From: CBIFVZ01 sp966185765
GTDB taxonomy: Bacteria > Pseudomonadota > Gammaproteobacteria > Enterobacterales > Enterobacteriaceae
DNA length: 40,582 nt
Assembly: GCA_966185765.1 (NCBI GenBank)
Contig: CBIFVZ010000028.1
Span: 1 to 40,582, forward strand
Reading direction: 5' to 3'
This document shows, piece by piece, positions 21,809 through 30,289 of this stretch. Made by a program: the position numbers and the translations under genes. The notes under the pieces were generated by a model. It was not told where the DNA came from. It did not search any database and saw only the letters and a list, made by a program, of their open reading frames with translations. The number at the start of each line of letters is the position of its first letter. The stretch's first letter is position 1.

Positions 21809-21877
21809 TGGCATTCAACCATAAAGTTTCATGCTATTCCCTGGTCATTTGGCCGAAAAAGCGTAACGGAAGTCATC

Positions 21878-21894
21878 TTAATCATTGTTAAACC
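21878..21894 (-). promoter_or_regulatory. Possible PhoP-box-like site upstream of slyB
   Basis: Minus strand GGTTTA-ACAAT-GATTAA has the 6-5-6 layout of a PhoP box, with one perfect half-site and one at four of six positions. It is about 70 bp above the -10, further than in a typical PhoP-activated promoter, so it is only a candidate. Confidence 0.25.
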
Positions 21895-22048
21895 AATGAT
21901 AAGAAAGATAAAAATAAAAGTTATGCAATCAGATAAATGGATAAAACTTATTCAGCTTTGTTAGGAAATATTGCTGATTCGTGGCATTGGTAATGGCTTT
22001 ATGGTGGAGTAAGCGCTCTGCGAACGGTGATAAATGAAGGAATCGTGA

Positions 22049-23173
22049 ATGAAAGCAGGTCGCTATATCGGTGTGATGTCCGGAACGAGTCTTGATGGTG
22101 TGGACGTGGTACTCGCCGCGATTGATGACAACATGGTGGCTCAGCAGGCCAGCTATTCCCATCCCGTTCCGCTGCAAATTAAACAGGACATTCTGGCGAT
22201 TTGCCAGGGGCAACCACTCACCTTGTCACAATTTGGCAGGCTGGATACCCGACTTGGACGGCTGTTTGCTGACGCCGTCCAGGGGTTAATGACGCAGGAA
22301 AACCTCCATCCGCGCGATGTGGTAGCCATTGGCTGCCACGGGCAAACCGTGTGGCACGAGCCTGAGGGTGAAGCGCCACACTCGCTGCAAATTGGTGATA
22401 ACAATCAGATTGTCGCTCGTACCGGGGTGACGGTGGTCGGAGACTTTCGTCGGCGCGATATGGCTCTTGGCGGGCAGGGCGCACCGCTGGTGCCGGCGTT
22501 TCATCATGCGCTGCTGTCGCACCCGGCAGAGCGGCGTATGGTGCTTAATGTCGGCGGTATCGCCAATCTGTCCTTCTTATTTCCGGGCCAGCCGGTACGC
22601 GGATTTGATACTGGTCCTGGCAACATGCTACTTGATGCCTGGGTCTGGCGCCAGAAGGGGCAACCTTATGATAAGGATGCTCAGTGGGCGCGCACTGGTC
22701 ATGTTGTGCTGCCGCTGCTGCAACAGATGCTGAGTGACCCTTTTTTTGCAGCTCTCGCACCCAAAAGCACAGGGCGTGAATATTTTAATTACGGCTGGCT
22801 TGAACGCCATCTTGCGGCTTTCCCGGGACTTGCCGGTGAAGATGTGCAGGCAACACTGGTTGAACTTAGCGCGGTATCCGTGTCAGAACAGGTGCTGCTG
22901 GGGGGCGGCTGCGATCGTCTGCTGGTTTGCGGCGGCGGTGCACGTAATCCCTTGTTGATGACGCGTCTGGCCGGGCTTTTGTCGGGGACAGAAGTGTCCA
23001 CAACCGACATCCTGGGCATCAGCGGTGATGACATGGAAGCGCTGGCGTTTGCCTGGCTTGCGGCACGGACAATATCCGGCCTGCCGGGTAATCTGGCCTC
23101 GGTTACCGGTGCAAGCCGTGAAACGGTGTTGGGCGCCATTTTCCCTGCCGATGGGCAACGTAGCGTACTGTGA
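22049..23173 (+). CDS. anmK: Anhydro-N-acetylmuramic acid kinase
   Basis: 374-residue sugar kinase (E. coli AnmK 369) of the ASKHA fold. It opens the 1,6-anhydro ring of anhMurNAc released in cell-wall turnover and phosphorylates it to MurNAc-6-phosphate for recycling. ATP-binding and substrate motifs are visible: GVMSGTSLDGVDVVLA (residues 8-23), GCHGQTVWHEP, FRRRDMALGGQGAPLVPAFH (131-150) and GGIANLSFL, with the nucleotide-binding LLVCGGGARNPLLM near 290. Start ATG 22049 has AAGGAATCGTGA ahead. Divergent from slyB, upstream of mliC, as in E. coli. Confidence 0.96.
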   Translation: MKAGRYIGVMSGTSLDGVDVVLAAIDDNMVAQQASYSHPVPLQIKQDILAICQGQPLTLSQFGRLDTRLGRLFADAVQGLMTQENLHPRDVVAIGCHGQTVWHEPEGEAPHSLQIGDNNQIVARTGVTVVGDFRRRDMALGGQGAPLVPAFHHALLSHPAERRMVLNVGGIANLSFLFPGQPVRGFDTGPGNMLLDAWVWRQKGQPYDKDAQWARTGHVVLPLLQQMLSDPFFAALAPKSTGREYFNYGWLERHLAAFPGLAGEDVQATLVELSAVSVSEQVLLGGGCDRLLVCGGGARNPLLMTRLAGLLSGTEVSTTDILGISGDDMEALAFAWLAARTISGLPGNLASVTGASRETVLGAIFPADGQRSVL

Positions 23174-23305
23174 CGCGCATGATTTGTGCCACAGGTATGT
23201 AAGAATCGGAGTTTACTGAAATGACCGCCGGGTTTGAGACCGTACACTCGGTAAAGAAAATAACGGCAGAAGGTGCCGGACAATAAAATATTTCAGGAAT
23301 CCGCC

Positions 23306-23635
23306 ATGAAAAAACTGCTTATTCTCACGTTGCCTGCGCTGCTGGTGGGTTGTAGTTACTACAACGCGTTTTATAACTCAATGTTCGACAAAATGAACAC
23401 CGATACGTTGCAGTATCAGTGTGATGAAAAGCCGCTGACGGTAACGCTGAACAATTCAAGCCAGGAAGTAAGCTTTGTGTATGACAACAAACAACTTCAT
23501 CTGAAGGAGGGGATTTCTGCCTCAGGCGCACGTTATACCGACGGTATTTACGTGTTCTGGTCTAAAGGGGATACCGCAACCGTTTATCAGCGTGACAGCA
23601 TTGTGTTAAACAACTGTCAGCTACAGAAGTCATAG
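23306..23635 (+). CDS. mliC: MliC, membrane-bound C-type lysozyme inhibitor
   Basis: 109-residue lipoprotein, same length as E. coli MliC (YdhA). It inserts into the active site of host C-type lysozyme and protects the wall. Lipobox LLVGC with lipidated Cys16; the COG3895 domain contains YQCDEKPLTVTLNNSSQEVSFVYDN and the inhibitory loop region SASGARYTDGIYVFWSKGD with the conserved Ser and Lys, and ends VLNNCQL. The frame continues 11 codons upstream to 23273, but the ATG at 23306 follows AGGAATCCGCC and starts the signal peptide, so it is preferred. Confidence 0.94.
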   Translation: MKKLLILTLPALLVGCSYYNAFYNSMFDKMNTDTLQYQCDEKPLTVTLNNSSQEVSFVYDNKQLHLKEGISASGARYTDGIYVFWSKGDTATVYQRDSIVLNNCQLQKS

Positions 23636-23699
23636 CGTTGAGATTTTTGCGGGCGCGGCGCACAATAGCCTTACCCGCATATTTCATAGACTTAACGCC

Positions 23700-24356
23700 A
23701 TGACCGACTCGCATGATTTACAGCAGATTGCCCATCTGCGCCGTGAATACACTAAAGGTGGCCTGCGCCGCCGCGACCTGACCGATGCACCGCTGCCGCT
23801 GTTTGAGCGCTGGCTGGCGCAGGCCTGTGAAGCGCGCCTGAGTGACCCGACGGCGATGGTCGTTGCTACCGTAGATGAAAGCGGCCAGCCGTATCAACGT
23901 ATTGTGCTACTTAAACACTTTGATGAGCGCGGCATGGTTTTTTATACCAATCTCGGCAGCCGTAAGGCGCACCAAATCGAACATAACCCCCGCGTGAGTC
24001 TGCTGTTTCCCTGGCATATGCTGGAGCGCCAGGTCATGGTGCAGGGCCAGGCCGAGCGTTTGTCGACGCTGGAAGTGATGAAATATTTTCACAGCCGTCC
24101 GCGTGACAGCCAGATTGGTGCCTGGGTTTCAAAACAGTCGAGCCGTATTTCCGCGCGCGGCGTGCTGGAAAGCAAATTTCTCGAAATCAAAAACAAATTC
24201 CTGCAAGGCGAGGTGCCGTTGCCGAGTTTCTGGGGCGGTTATCGCATCAGCATTGACCAGATGGAGTTCTGGCAGGGTGGTGAAAACCGTCTCCACGACC
24301 GTTTTTTATACCAGCGTGCGGGAGATGCCTGGAAAATAGACCGCCTCGCTCCCTGA
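23700..24356 (+). CDS. pdxH: Pyridoxine/pyridoxamine 5'-phosphate oxidase
   Basis: 218-residue FMN-dependent oxidase, same length as E. coli PdxH. It forms pyridoxal 5'-phosphate from PNP or PMP, the last step of B6 synthesis and salvage. Signature regions are YTKGGLRRRDL (17-27), QRIVLLKHFDERGMVFYTNLGSRKAHQI (61-88, FMN and substrate contacts), SRPRDSQIGAWVSKQSS (131-147) and the C-terminal FWQGGENRLHDRFLYQR...WKIDRLAP. pdxY, the other B6 enzyme, is two genes downstream, with tyrS between, an arrangement shared with E. coli. Confidence 0.97.
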   Translation: MTDSHDLQQIAHLRREYTKGGLRRRDLTDAPLPLFERWLAQACEARLSDPTAMVVATVDESGQPYQRIVLLKHFDERGMVFYTNLGSRKAHQIEHNPRVSLLFPWHMLERQVMVQGQAERLSTLEVMKYFHSRPRDSQIGAWVSKQSSRISARGVLESKFLEIKNKFLQGEVPLPSFWGGYRISIDQMEFWQGGENRLHDRFLYQRAGDAWKIDRLAP

Positions 24357-24376
24357 ACCGGACAAATAGTTAGCGT

Positions 24377-24411
24377 AAGCGCTGGCGCTGTAAGGGCCAG
24401 CGCTTTATTCT
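24377..24411 (+). terminator. pdxH terminator
   Basis: AAGCGCTGGC (24377-24386) and GCCAGCGCTT (24396-24405) form a 10-bp stem followed by TATTCT, 20 bp after the pdxH stop and about 90 bp before tyrS. Confidence 0.75.
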
Positions 24412-24498
24412 ATGTGCTCCCTGAATTTGACATTCGCAGGTCTTGCGAATAGCCGTGTACCGGCAAAGGTGCAGTCCGATTTATACATGGAGAATTTG

Positions 24499-25770
24499 AT
24501 GGCGAGTAATCTCATTCAACAATTGCAAGAGCGGGGCCTGGTGGCCCAGGTGACGGACGAGGATGCGTTAGCAGAGCGACTGGCGCAGGGGCCAATTGCC
24601 CTCTATTGTGGCTTCGATCCTACCGCCGACAGCTTGCATTTGGGCCATCTGGTTCCGTTGCTGTGCCTTAAGCGCTTCCAGCAGGCCGGGCACAAACCCG
24701 TTGCGCTGGTGGGCGGGGCGACCGGTCTTATCGGCGATCCGAGCTTTAAGGCAACTGAACGTAAACTCAATACGGAAGACACCGTGCAGGAGTGGGTGGA
24801 AAAAATCCGCCGCCAGGTGGCACCATTCCTGGATTTTGACTGCGGTGACAATGCGGCAATTGCAGCCAACAACTACGACTGGTTTGGTAGCATGAACGTA
24901 CTGACGTTCCTGCGCGATATTGGCAAGCACTTCTCTGTTAACCAGATGATTAACAAAGAAGCCGTGAAGCAGCGTCTGAACCGTGACGATGTAGGCATCT
25001 CGTTTACCGAGTTTTCTTATAACCTGTTGCAGGGTTACGACTTTGCCTGCCTGAACAAGCAGCACGGTGTGGTGCTGCAAATTGGTGGTTCTGACCAGTG
25101 GGGCAACATTGTTTCTGGTATCGATTTAACGCGTCGTTTGCACCAGAACCAGGCCTGGGGCCTGACTGTCCCGCTGATTACCAAATCAGACGGCACGAAG
25201 TTTGGTAAAACCGAAGGCGGCGCGGTCTGGCTTGATCCGAAGAAAACCAGTCCGTTCAAGTTCTACCAGTTCTGGATCAATACCGCTGATGCTGACGTGT
25301 ATCGCTTCCTGAAGTTCTTCACCTTTATGAGCCTTGAAGATATCAACGCGCTGGAAGAAGAAGACAAAAACAGCGGCGTAGCACCCCGTGCCCAGTATGT
25401 CCTGGCAGAAGAAGTGACCCGTCTGGTACACGGTGAAGAAGGTCTGGCCGCAGCACAGCGTATTACGGCAAGCCTGTTCAATGGCAACCTCGGTGATCTG
25501 ACCGAAGAAGACTTCGCGCAATTGGCGCAGGATGGTGTGCCGATGATTGAACTGGACAAGGAGGCTGACCTTCAGCAAGCGCTGGTCGATTCCGGGTTGC
25601 AGCCGTCCCGTGGTCAGGCACGTAAATCTATTGCGCAGAACGCTATTACCATTAATGGCGAAAAGCAGAGCGAGCCGGAATACCGCTTCAGCGAGGCCGA
25701 CCGTCTGTTTGGGCGTTATACCCTGCTGCGTCGCGGGAAGAAAAACTACTGTCTGGTGTGCTGGAAGTAA
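24499..25770 (+). CDS. tyrS: Tyrosyl-tRNA synthetase
   Basis: 423-residue class I aminoacyl-tRNA synthetase (E. coli 424), which charges tRNA-Tyr. The HIGH-type motif is HLGH at residues 47-50, the tyrosine pocket includes FDPTADSLH and the QGYDFACLN / QIGGSDQWGN region, and the KMSKS-type motif is KFGKT near 235. The C-terminal S4-like RNA-binding domain ends GRYTLLRRGKKNYCLVCWK. The frame runs 29 codons upstream, but MASNLIQQLQ at 24499 matches the family and has GGAGAATTTG directly ahead. Confidence 0.98.
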   Translation: MASNLIQQLQERGLVAQVTDEDALAERLAQGPIALYCGFDPTADSLHLGHLVPLLCLKRFQQAGHKPVALVGGATGLIGDPSFKATERKLNTEDTVQEWVEKIRRQVAPFLDFDCGDNAAIAANNYDWFGSMNVLTFLRDIGKHFSVNQMINKEAVKQRLNRDDVGISFTEFSYNLLQGYDFACLNKQHGVVLQIGGSDQWGNIVSGIDLTRRLHQNQAWGLTVPLITKSDGTKFGKTEGGAVWLDPKKTSPFKFYQFWINTADADVYRFLKFFTFMSLEDINALEEEDKNSGVAPRAQYVLAEEVTRLVHGEEGLAAAQRITASLFNGNLGDLTEEDFAQLAQDGVPMIELDKEADLQQALVDSGLQPSRGQARKSIAQNAITINGEKQSEPEYRFSEADRLFGRYTLLRRGKKNYCLVCWK

Positions 25771-25783
25771 TTTCTGACACCAG

Positions 25784-25815
25784 AGGGCGCGGGTGATACC
25801 GCGCCCTTTATTTTT
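25784..25815 (+). terminator. tyrS terminator
   Basis: AGGGCGCGG-GTGATA-CCGCGCCCT (25784-25807), 9-bp stem followed by TTATTTTT. It stands between tyrS and pdxY. Confidence 0.88.
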
Positions 25816-25852
25816 GGCAAGGCATAACAACACGTCGTTCGCGGAACACATC

Positions 25853-26716
25853 ATGAAAAACATTCTCGCCATTCAGTCTCACGTGGTTTTTGGCCATGCG
25901 GGTAACAGCGCGGCTGAATTTCCTATGCGCAGGCTGGGGGCAAACGTCTGGCCGCTGAATACGGTACAGTTTTCCAATCATACCCAGTACGGCCAGTGGA
26001 CTGGCTGTGTGATGCCACCTGAGCACTTAACTGAGATTGTTCAGGGCATTGACAATATTGGACAGCTTAAACGCTGTGACGCGGTGCTAACCGGTTATCT
26101 TGGGTCAGCTGAACAGGGTGAGCATATTCTGGGTATTGTTCGTAAAGTCAAAGCGGCAAACCCAAAAGCACTGTGGTTTTGCGATCCGGTCATGGGGCAC
26201 CCTGAGAAAGGCTGCATTGTGGCACCGGGCGTGGCGGAGTTTCACGCACGCTACGCGCTACCTGCCTGCGATATCATAGCGCCGAACCTGATTGAGCTGG
26301 AAATGCTCAGCGAGCGCACCGTCAGCACGCCGCAGGAAGCGGTGGCAGCGGCACGGGTACTGATTGAAAAAGGGCCGAAGGTAGTGCTGGTTAAACATCT
26401 GGCGCGAGCAGGTTATCGTCAGGACCGCTTTGAAATGCTGCTGGTGACCGCAGAGGATGCCTGGCATATTGCCCGTCCGCTGGTTGATTTTGGCATACGT
26501 CAGCCCGTGGGCGTGGGGGATGTCACCAGCGGACTGATGCTGGTGAAACTGCTTCAGGGCGAAGCGCCAAAACCGGCCCTTGAGCATGTGACTGCCGCAG
26601 TCTATGCGCTGATGACCGTCACGCACCAAATGGGTGAGTATGAGCTTCAGGTTGTGGCCGCACAGGACGGCATTGCCACACCACCCGAATGGTTTGAAGC
26701 CACACTCATGTCATGA
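25853..26716 (+). CDS. pdxY: Pyridoxal kinase PdxY
   Basis: 287-residue ribokinase-like pyridoxal kinase, same length as E. coli PdxY. It phosphorylates pyridoxal with ATP to PLP in the salvage pathway. Visible motifs: SHVVFGHAGNSAAEFPMRRLG (9-29, substrate), CDPVMGHPEKGCIVAPGV (119-136) and the anion-hole/catalytic segment PVGVGDVTSGLMLVKLL near 220. The frame is open 20 codons further upstream, but that part contains terminator sequence, and MKNILAIQSH at 25853 fits the family. It follows the tyrS terminator closely, so its own promoter or readthrough must drive it. Confidence 0.96.
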   Translation: MKNILAIQSHVVFGHAGNSAAEFPMRRLGANVWPLNTVQFSNHTQYGQWTGCVMPPEHLTEIVQGIDNIGQLKRCDAVLTGYLGSAEQGEHILGIVRKVKAANPKALWFCDPVMGHPEKGCIVAPGVAEFHARYALPACDIIAPNLIELEMLSERTVSTPQEAVAAARVLIEKGPKVVLVKHLARAGYRQDRFEMLLVTAEDAWHIARPLVDFGIRQPVGVGDVTSGLMLVKLLQGEAPKPALEHVTAAVYALMTVTHQMGEYELQVVAAQDGIATPPEWFEATLMS

Positions 26717-26730
26717 CGTTACACTAACAA

Positions 26731-26762
26731 AAAACCGCTCCAGCGAGCGTGAGCGGTTTTTA
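26731..26762. terminator. Bidirectional terminator between pdxY and gstA
   Basis: AAAACCGCTC-N10-GAGCGGTTTT (26731-26760), perfect 10-bp arms with A and T tails, between convergent genes. Confidence 0.88.
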
Positions 26763-26794
26763 TATGCCCGGCAGGTTCGCTGACCGGGAGAGCA

Positions 26795-27397
26795 TTACAG
26801 CCCTTCAGCCACCAGGGCCGCTTTCACAGCCGGTCTTTCTTCCATTCGGGTCATAAACTGTGCAACGTTCTTCAGCTCGCTGATATCAAGCTTCACGGCC
26901 AGCGCCCAGCGCAGCACGGTAAACAGGTAAGCATCAGCGATGGTAAAGCGCAGGCCCATCAACCACTGCTTGTCGTTAAGCTCCTCGTCCACATACGCCA
27001 GTTTTTGTTCCAGCGTCTCACGCGCAATCACTTTGTACTCGTCTGGGGTGTTCGGGCGAAATAACGGGGTAAAGCCTTTGTGCAGTTCTGTTGCGATAAA
27101 GTTCAGCCATTCCAGCGTGTGGTAGCGCGTCAGACTGCCTGCCGGGGCCAGCAGCTGGCGGTCTGGTACCTTGTCTGCGATATACTGCACAATCGCAACG
27201 CCTTCAGTCAGCATTGTGCTGTCGTCCAACTGCAAAGCCGGGACCTGTCCTTTTGGGTTGATATCGAGATAATTGTCGCCGCTTTCAGTTTGCTTTGTTG
27301 CCAGGTCCACTTTCACCAGCGTGAAGTCCAGACCGCTTTCACGCAGCACGATATGAGGAGAGAGGGAACAGGCGCCGGGCTTGTAATACAGTTTCAT
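26795..27397 (-). CDS. gstA: Glutathione S-transferase GstA
   Basis: 200-residue beta-class glutathione transferase (E. coli 201). The thioredoxin-like N-terminal domain has the catalytic/GSH-linked Cys10 (KPGACSLSPHIVLRESG), NPKGQVPALQLDD and LTEGVAIVQYIAD. The alpha-helical C-terminal domain has ATELHKGFTPLFRP with the His equivalent to His106, and RFTIADAYLFTVLRWA. It conjugates glutathione to electrophiles and has peroxidase and dehalogenation-like activities in related proteins. Same direction as dtpA; the dtpA terminator lies between them. Confidence 0.96.
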   Translation of the reverse strand: MKLYYKPGACSLSPHIVLRESGLDFTLVKVDLATKQTESGDNYLDINPKGQVPALQLDDSTMLTEGVAIVQYIADKVPDRQLLAPAGSLTRYHTLEWLNFIATELHKGFTPLFRPNTPDEYKVIARETLEQKLAYVDEELNDKQWLMGLRFTIADAYLFTVLRWALAVKLDISELKNVAQFMTRMEERPAVKAALVAEGL

Positions 27398-27448
27398 CGA
27401 TAACTCCTTGCAGTGACGAAGATAGCTGATGGTAGTACGCCGGGCGAC

Positions 27449-27480
27449 AAAAAAAAAGCCACCTGCGTGAGGCAGGTGGC
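27449..27480 (-). terminator. dtpA terminator
   Basis: GCCACCTGC-CTCAC-GCAGGTGGC (27458-27480), perfect 9-bp stem followed on the minus strand by nine T. Nineteen bases after the dtpA stop. Confidence 0.92.
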
Positions 27481-27499
27481 TTTATGCAAAAGCAGAACG

Positions 27500-28999
27500 T
27501 TATGCGGTGGCTTCTTTACCGGCAACCGTACTGTCATCGTGGGTCATGCGGTTGAGCATCGGGGCGGTCAGCAGCATGATAGCGGCAATAACAGCGGTCA
27601 CAATACCAATCTGCATAAACACACGGCCATAGACTTCAAGTGACACCAGCGGGTCGGTCACGTTTTCCGGCACGGCCATCAGGGCAGCCACTTTACCAGC
27701 GATAATTGCCGCACCGGCGGTGGTCAGGAACCAGCTACCCATAATAAAGCCCATCAGGCGCTGCGGAACCAGCTGCGCCACCATAGCAAGGCCGAGGCCT
27801 GAAATCATCAGTTCACCGATGCTCTGCAGTGCATAGCTCAGAATCAGCCAGTTCACAGACACGATACCAGCGTCAGTGGCAAACTTCGCGCCCAGCGGCA
27901 GTACCAGGAAGGCACAGGAGCACAGCACCATGCCAATGGCAAACTTGTGCGGCATTGGCAGACGGTCACCCATTTTATTGTAGATAGCGGCCAGAATCGG
28001 GCTGGCGACCATAATCCAGAACGGGTTCAGTGCCTGATACTGCTCAGGTGCAAAAGCAATACCGAGAATAGAGTGCTCAACGTTGCGGATTGCAAAGAAG
28101 TTCAGCGAGGTCGGCATCTGGTTGTACAACACAAAGAACACAATAGCCTGAAGCATCAGCACAAACGCAACAATCATCTTGCGGCGTGCAGCACCGTGCA
28201 TGGCAAACGTTTCTTTCGCAAACAGCGCGACGATACCCAGCACGATAACACCCAGCGCCATACGCGCGATCTCCTGATGATGCAGAAGCCAGGTCGCGAT
28301 AGCGATAACAATGACCACGCCAACCAGCGTTGCCAGCAGCTTACCCATATTCACCGGGGCAAAGTCCGGCTTTGAACCGTACTCTTTCACCCAGTGACGG
28401 CAGAACATAAAGTTCACTACGGTAATCAGCATCCCAACCACGCTCAGCGCGAAGGCAACGCTCCAGCCAAAGTGCTCAGCGAGCCACGGTGTGGCGAGCA
28501 TGGAGAAGAACGAACCGATGTTGATGGACATGTAGTACATGGTAAATGCACCGTCCAGACGCGGATCGTCTTTCTCATAGCAGGTTGAAAGCAGGGCTGA
28601 GGGGTTCGCTTTAAACAGACCGTTACCGACGGCGATAGTCGCCATACCGATGTAAACGATGCCCGCATCATGACCGGACCACGCTACCAGCGCATAACCC
28701 AGCGCCAGAACGATTGCACCGAGCAAAATCACGCGTTTGGTGCCCAGTACTTTGTCACCAAGCCAGCCACCAACGGCCACCAGGCCATAAACCAGTGCAC
28801 TGAAGGAGGCGAAGAGCGTCACGGACTCGGCTTCGGACATGCCAAGCTGCCTGACCAGGTAGACCGCCATGATCCCCTGCAGGCCGTAAAAGCCAAAGCG
28901 CTCCCATAATTCTATAGAGAAGATGAGATAGAACGATTTCGGCTGTTTGAAAGCGTTAAGACTCACGTTTTCTGTTGGTTTGTTGTTTGCTGTCGACAC
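27500..28999 (-). CDS. dtpA: Dipeptide/tripeptide permease A
   Basis: 499-residue proton-coupled peptide importer of the POT/PTR family (E. coli DtpA/TppB 500). Fourteen hydrophobic segments are expected. The family signature E30-x-x-E33-R34 in IELWERFGFYGLQGIM couples protons to transport, and the PTR2 motif is visible as FKANPSALLSTCYEKDDPRLDGAFTMYYMSINIGSFF near 130-166. Conserved residues continue in NQMPTSLNFFAIRN. In E. coli it is OmpR-controlled and induced by leucine-containing peptides or anaerobiosis. In E. coli nth lies directly upstream; here the arn operon intervenes. Confidence 0.97.
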   Translation of the reverse strand: MSTANNKPTENVSLNAFKQPKSFYLIFSIELWERFGFYGLQGIMAVYLVRQLGMSEAESVTLFASFSALVYGLVAVGGWLGDKVLGTKRVILLGAIVLALGYALVAWSGHDAGIVYIGMATIAVGNGLFKANPSALLSTCYEKDDPRLDGAFTMYYMSINIGSFFSMLATPWLAEHFGWSVAFALSVVGMLITVVNFMFCRHWVKEYGSKPDFAPVNMGKLLATLVGVVIVIAIATWLLHHQEIARMALGVIVLGIVALFAKETFAMHGAARRKMIVAFVLMLQAIVFFVLYNQMPTSLNFFAIRNVEHSILGIAFAPEQYQALNPFWIMVASPILAAIYNKMGDRLPMPHKFAIGMVLCSCAFLVLPLGAKFATDAGIVSVNWLILSYALQSIGELMISGLGLAMVAQLVPQRLMGFIMGSWFLTTAGAAIIAGKVAALMAVPENVTDPLVSLEVYGRVFMQIGIVTAVIAAIMLLTAPMLNRMTHDDSTVAGKEATA

Positions 29000-29555
29000 A
29001 TATACCTCTTATTTTGCATCCCATTTGAACGGGGACCACGTCGCGCGACCTGCCGGTAAGCGCTACTTATAATTATGTATGGAAGGGAGAAACGGCGGGT
29101 AATGTTCCCTATCCTGACAGAATCAGCAAGGCCTGTGACACATTTGGTTACATATGAGCGAAATGGAATAATCGCCACTTAAGTGAAATGTTATCCAGTG
29201 TTAAATTTTATTAAATGCCCTATGGTCGAATATTTATCTCTGACAGGTGGTTTTATGGACGCTTATGGGGATATGTTCTGCTGAAATGAGGCTTTTCTGG
29301 TTGATAAGGCCAGTCATTGATAAAAAAGCGGTGTGATGTGCCATCACAGGCGCGTTAACACCAGTAATGGCAATGGGTTAGCGGGTATTAGCACGGTGAA
29401 GTTTAACAGAATGTTACGAGAGTGATCCAGCTCGCAGAATGATAGAAAATTCCTGCCATTAAAAAACAATCTACCACTTATGGTGGTTTTATGACGGAGG
29501 TGAGCGAGGTTTCAACGAAGATAACAGGGCGAATAATCTGACGCAGTAGTGATGC
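29000..29555. other. 556-bp non-coding region between dtpA and arnF
   Basis: No gene of convincing size. The dtpA side holds an AT-rich -10-like CATAATTATAAG (minus, about 29068-29079) and an OmpR-box-like TTTGGTTACATAT near 29143-29155. The arnF side holds two weak minus-strand terminator candidates: ACCAC/GTGGT (29473-29487) followed by AGATTGTTTTTT, and TGTGATG-GCA-CATCACA (29332-29348) followed by CCGCTTTTTT. These could end the arn transcript. All of these are low-confidence. Confidence 0.4.
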
Positions 29556-29951
29556 TTACGAATGATGGCTATCGGTACGGGACTGAGGCAGAAAAATCAG
29601 CAGTACTCCGCACACTATCGTTACCACCCCTGCCAGCGCCTGCCAGCGCAATGGCTCGTTCCATCCAGGTAAAAAGACAGCCGCCAGCCAGACCAGTACA
29701 TAGCTCAAGCTCAGCAACGCGCAGGCCTGGCTGAGAGCAAGGCGGTGCAAAGCAAAGAACCAGCAGACCATCGATGCCAGGTAGCCCAGTAGCCCCAGCA
29801 ACAGGGCAAGGGTTCCTGCTTTGCCATGCAGCACATGTTGTATGAGCGCGACAGGTTCGGTGACGGAGGGGAGCGTCACCATTGCATGGCGTAAGGTCAA
29901 TTGCGCAATACTGACCAGTAAAACGCTCATCAGCGCCTGAATAAATCCCAT
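29556..29951 (-). CDS. arnF: ArnF, undecaprenyl-phosphate-Ara4N flippase subunit
   Basis: 131-residue inner-membrane protein of the SMR/EamA-like fold (E. coli ArnF 128). With ArnE it moves undecaprenyl-phosphate-L-Ara4N to the periplasmic face. Four hydrophobic segments are visible, with LLLGLLGYLASMVCWFFALHRLALSQACALLSLSYVLVWLAA the most conserved part. The frame is open 18 codons upstream within arnE, but MGFIQALMSVLL at 29951 is the family start and its ATG overlaps the arnE stop by one base (TGATG), indicating translational coupling. Last gene of arnBCADTEF. Confidence 0.93.
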   Translation of the reverse strand: MGFIQALMSVLLVSIAQLTLRHAMVTLPSVTEPVALIQHVLHGKAGTLALLLGLLGYLASMVCWFFALHRLALSQACALLSLSYVLVWLAAVFLPGWNEPLRWQALAGVVTIVCGVLLIFLPQSRTDSHHS

Positions 29952-30289
29952 CACATACTGCTCCCGAGAATAGCAATACCAGCCATAATCAGCCCCACAC
30001 CGCACCAGTGGCGCACGCTAACTGGCTCGTGCCAGATAAAACGCGCAGCAAGGGTGACCCAGACAAAATTAAGGCTAAGCATAGGGTAGGCAATACCCAC
30101 CGGCAGGCGCTGTAGCACCATCAGCCACAGCAACATGCCAAATCCCAGCATGACAAGCGCCAGCCCCAACCATAGCGCCCGGTGCCGCCCACGCCGCTTT
30201 AGAGGAACGGCTCGAGTGGCCTGCTTCTGGCATAACTGGCCGAGGCTGCTGAGCAGACTTGCAAGGAAAAGGCACAGGCCAGCCATCAT
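29951..30289 (-). CDS. arnE: ArnE, undecaprenyl-phosphate-Ara4N flippase subunit
   Basis: 112-residue membrane protein (E. coli 111), partner of ArnF in the flippase. Four hydrophobic segments; conserved SSLGQLCQKQATR near the N-terminus and LPVGIAYPMLSLNFVWVTLAARFIWHEPVSVRHWCGVGLIMAGI in the C-terminal half. It overlaps the arnT stop by four bases and shares one base with arnF, so expression is tightly coupled. Confidence 0.95.
   Translation of the reverse strand: MMAGLCLFLASLLSSLGQLCQKQATRAVPLKRRGRHRALWLGLALVMLGFGMLLWLMVLQRLPVGIAYPMLSLNFVWVTLAARFIWHEPVSVRHWCGVGLIMAGIAILGSSM

Noticed and set aside
29253..29284. Nine-codon ORF (ATGGACGCTTATG...TGA) after AGGTGG
   Set aside because: Too short, with no promoter, hydrophobic pattern or known relative.
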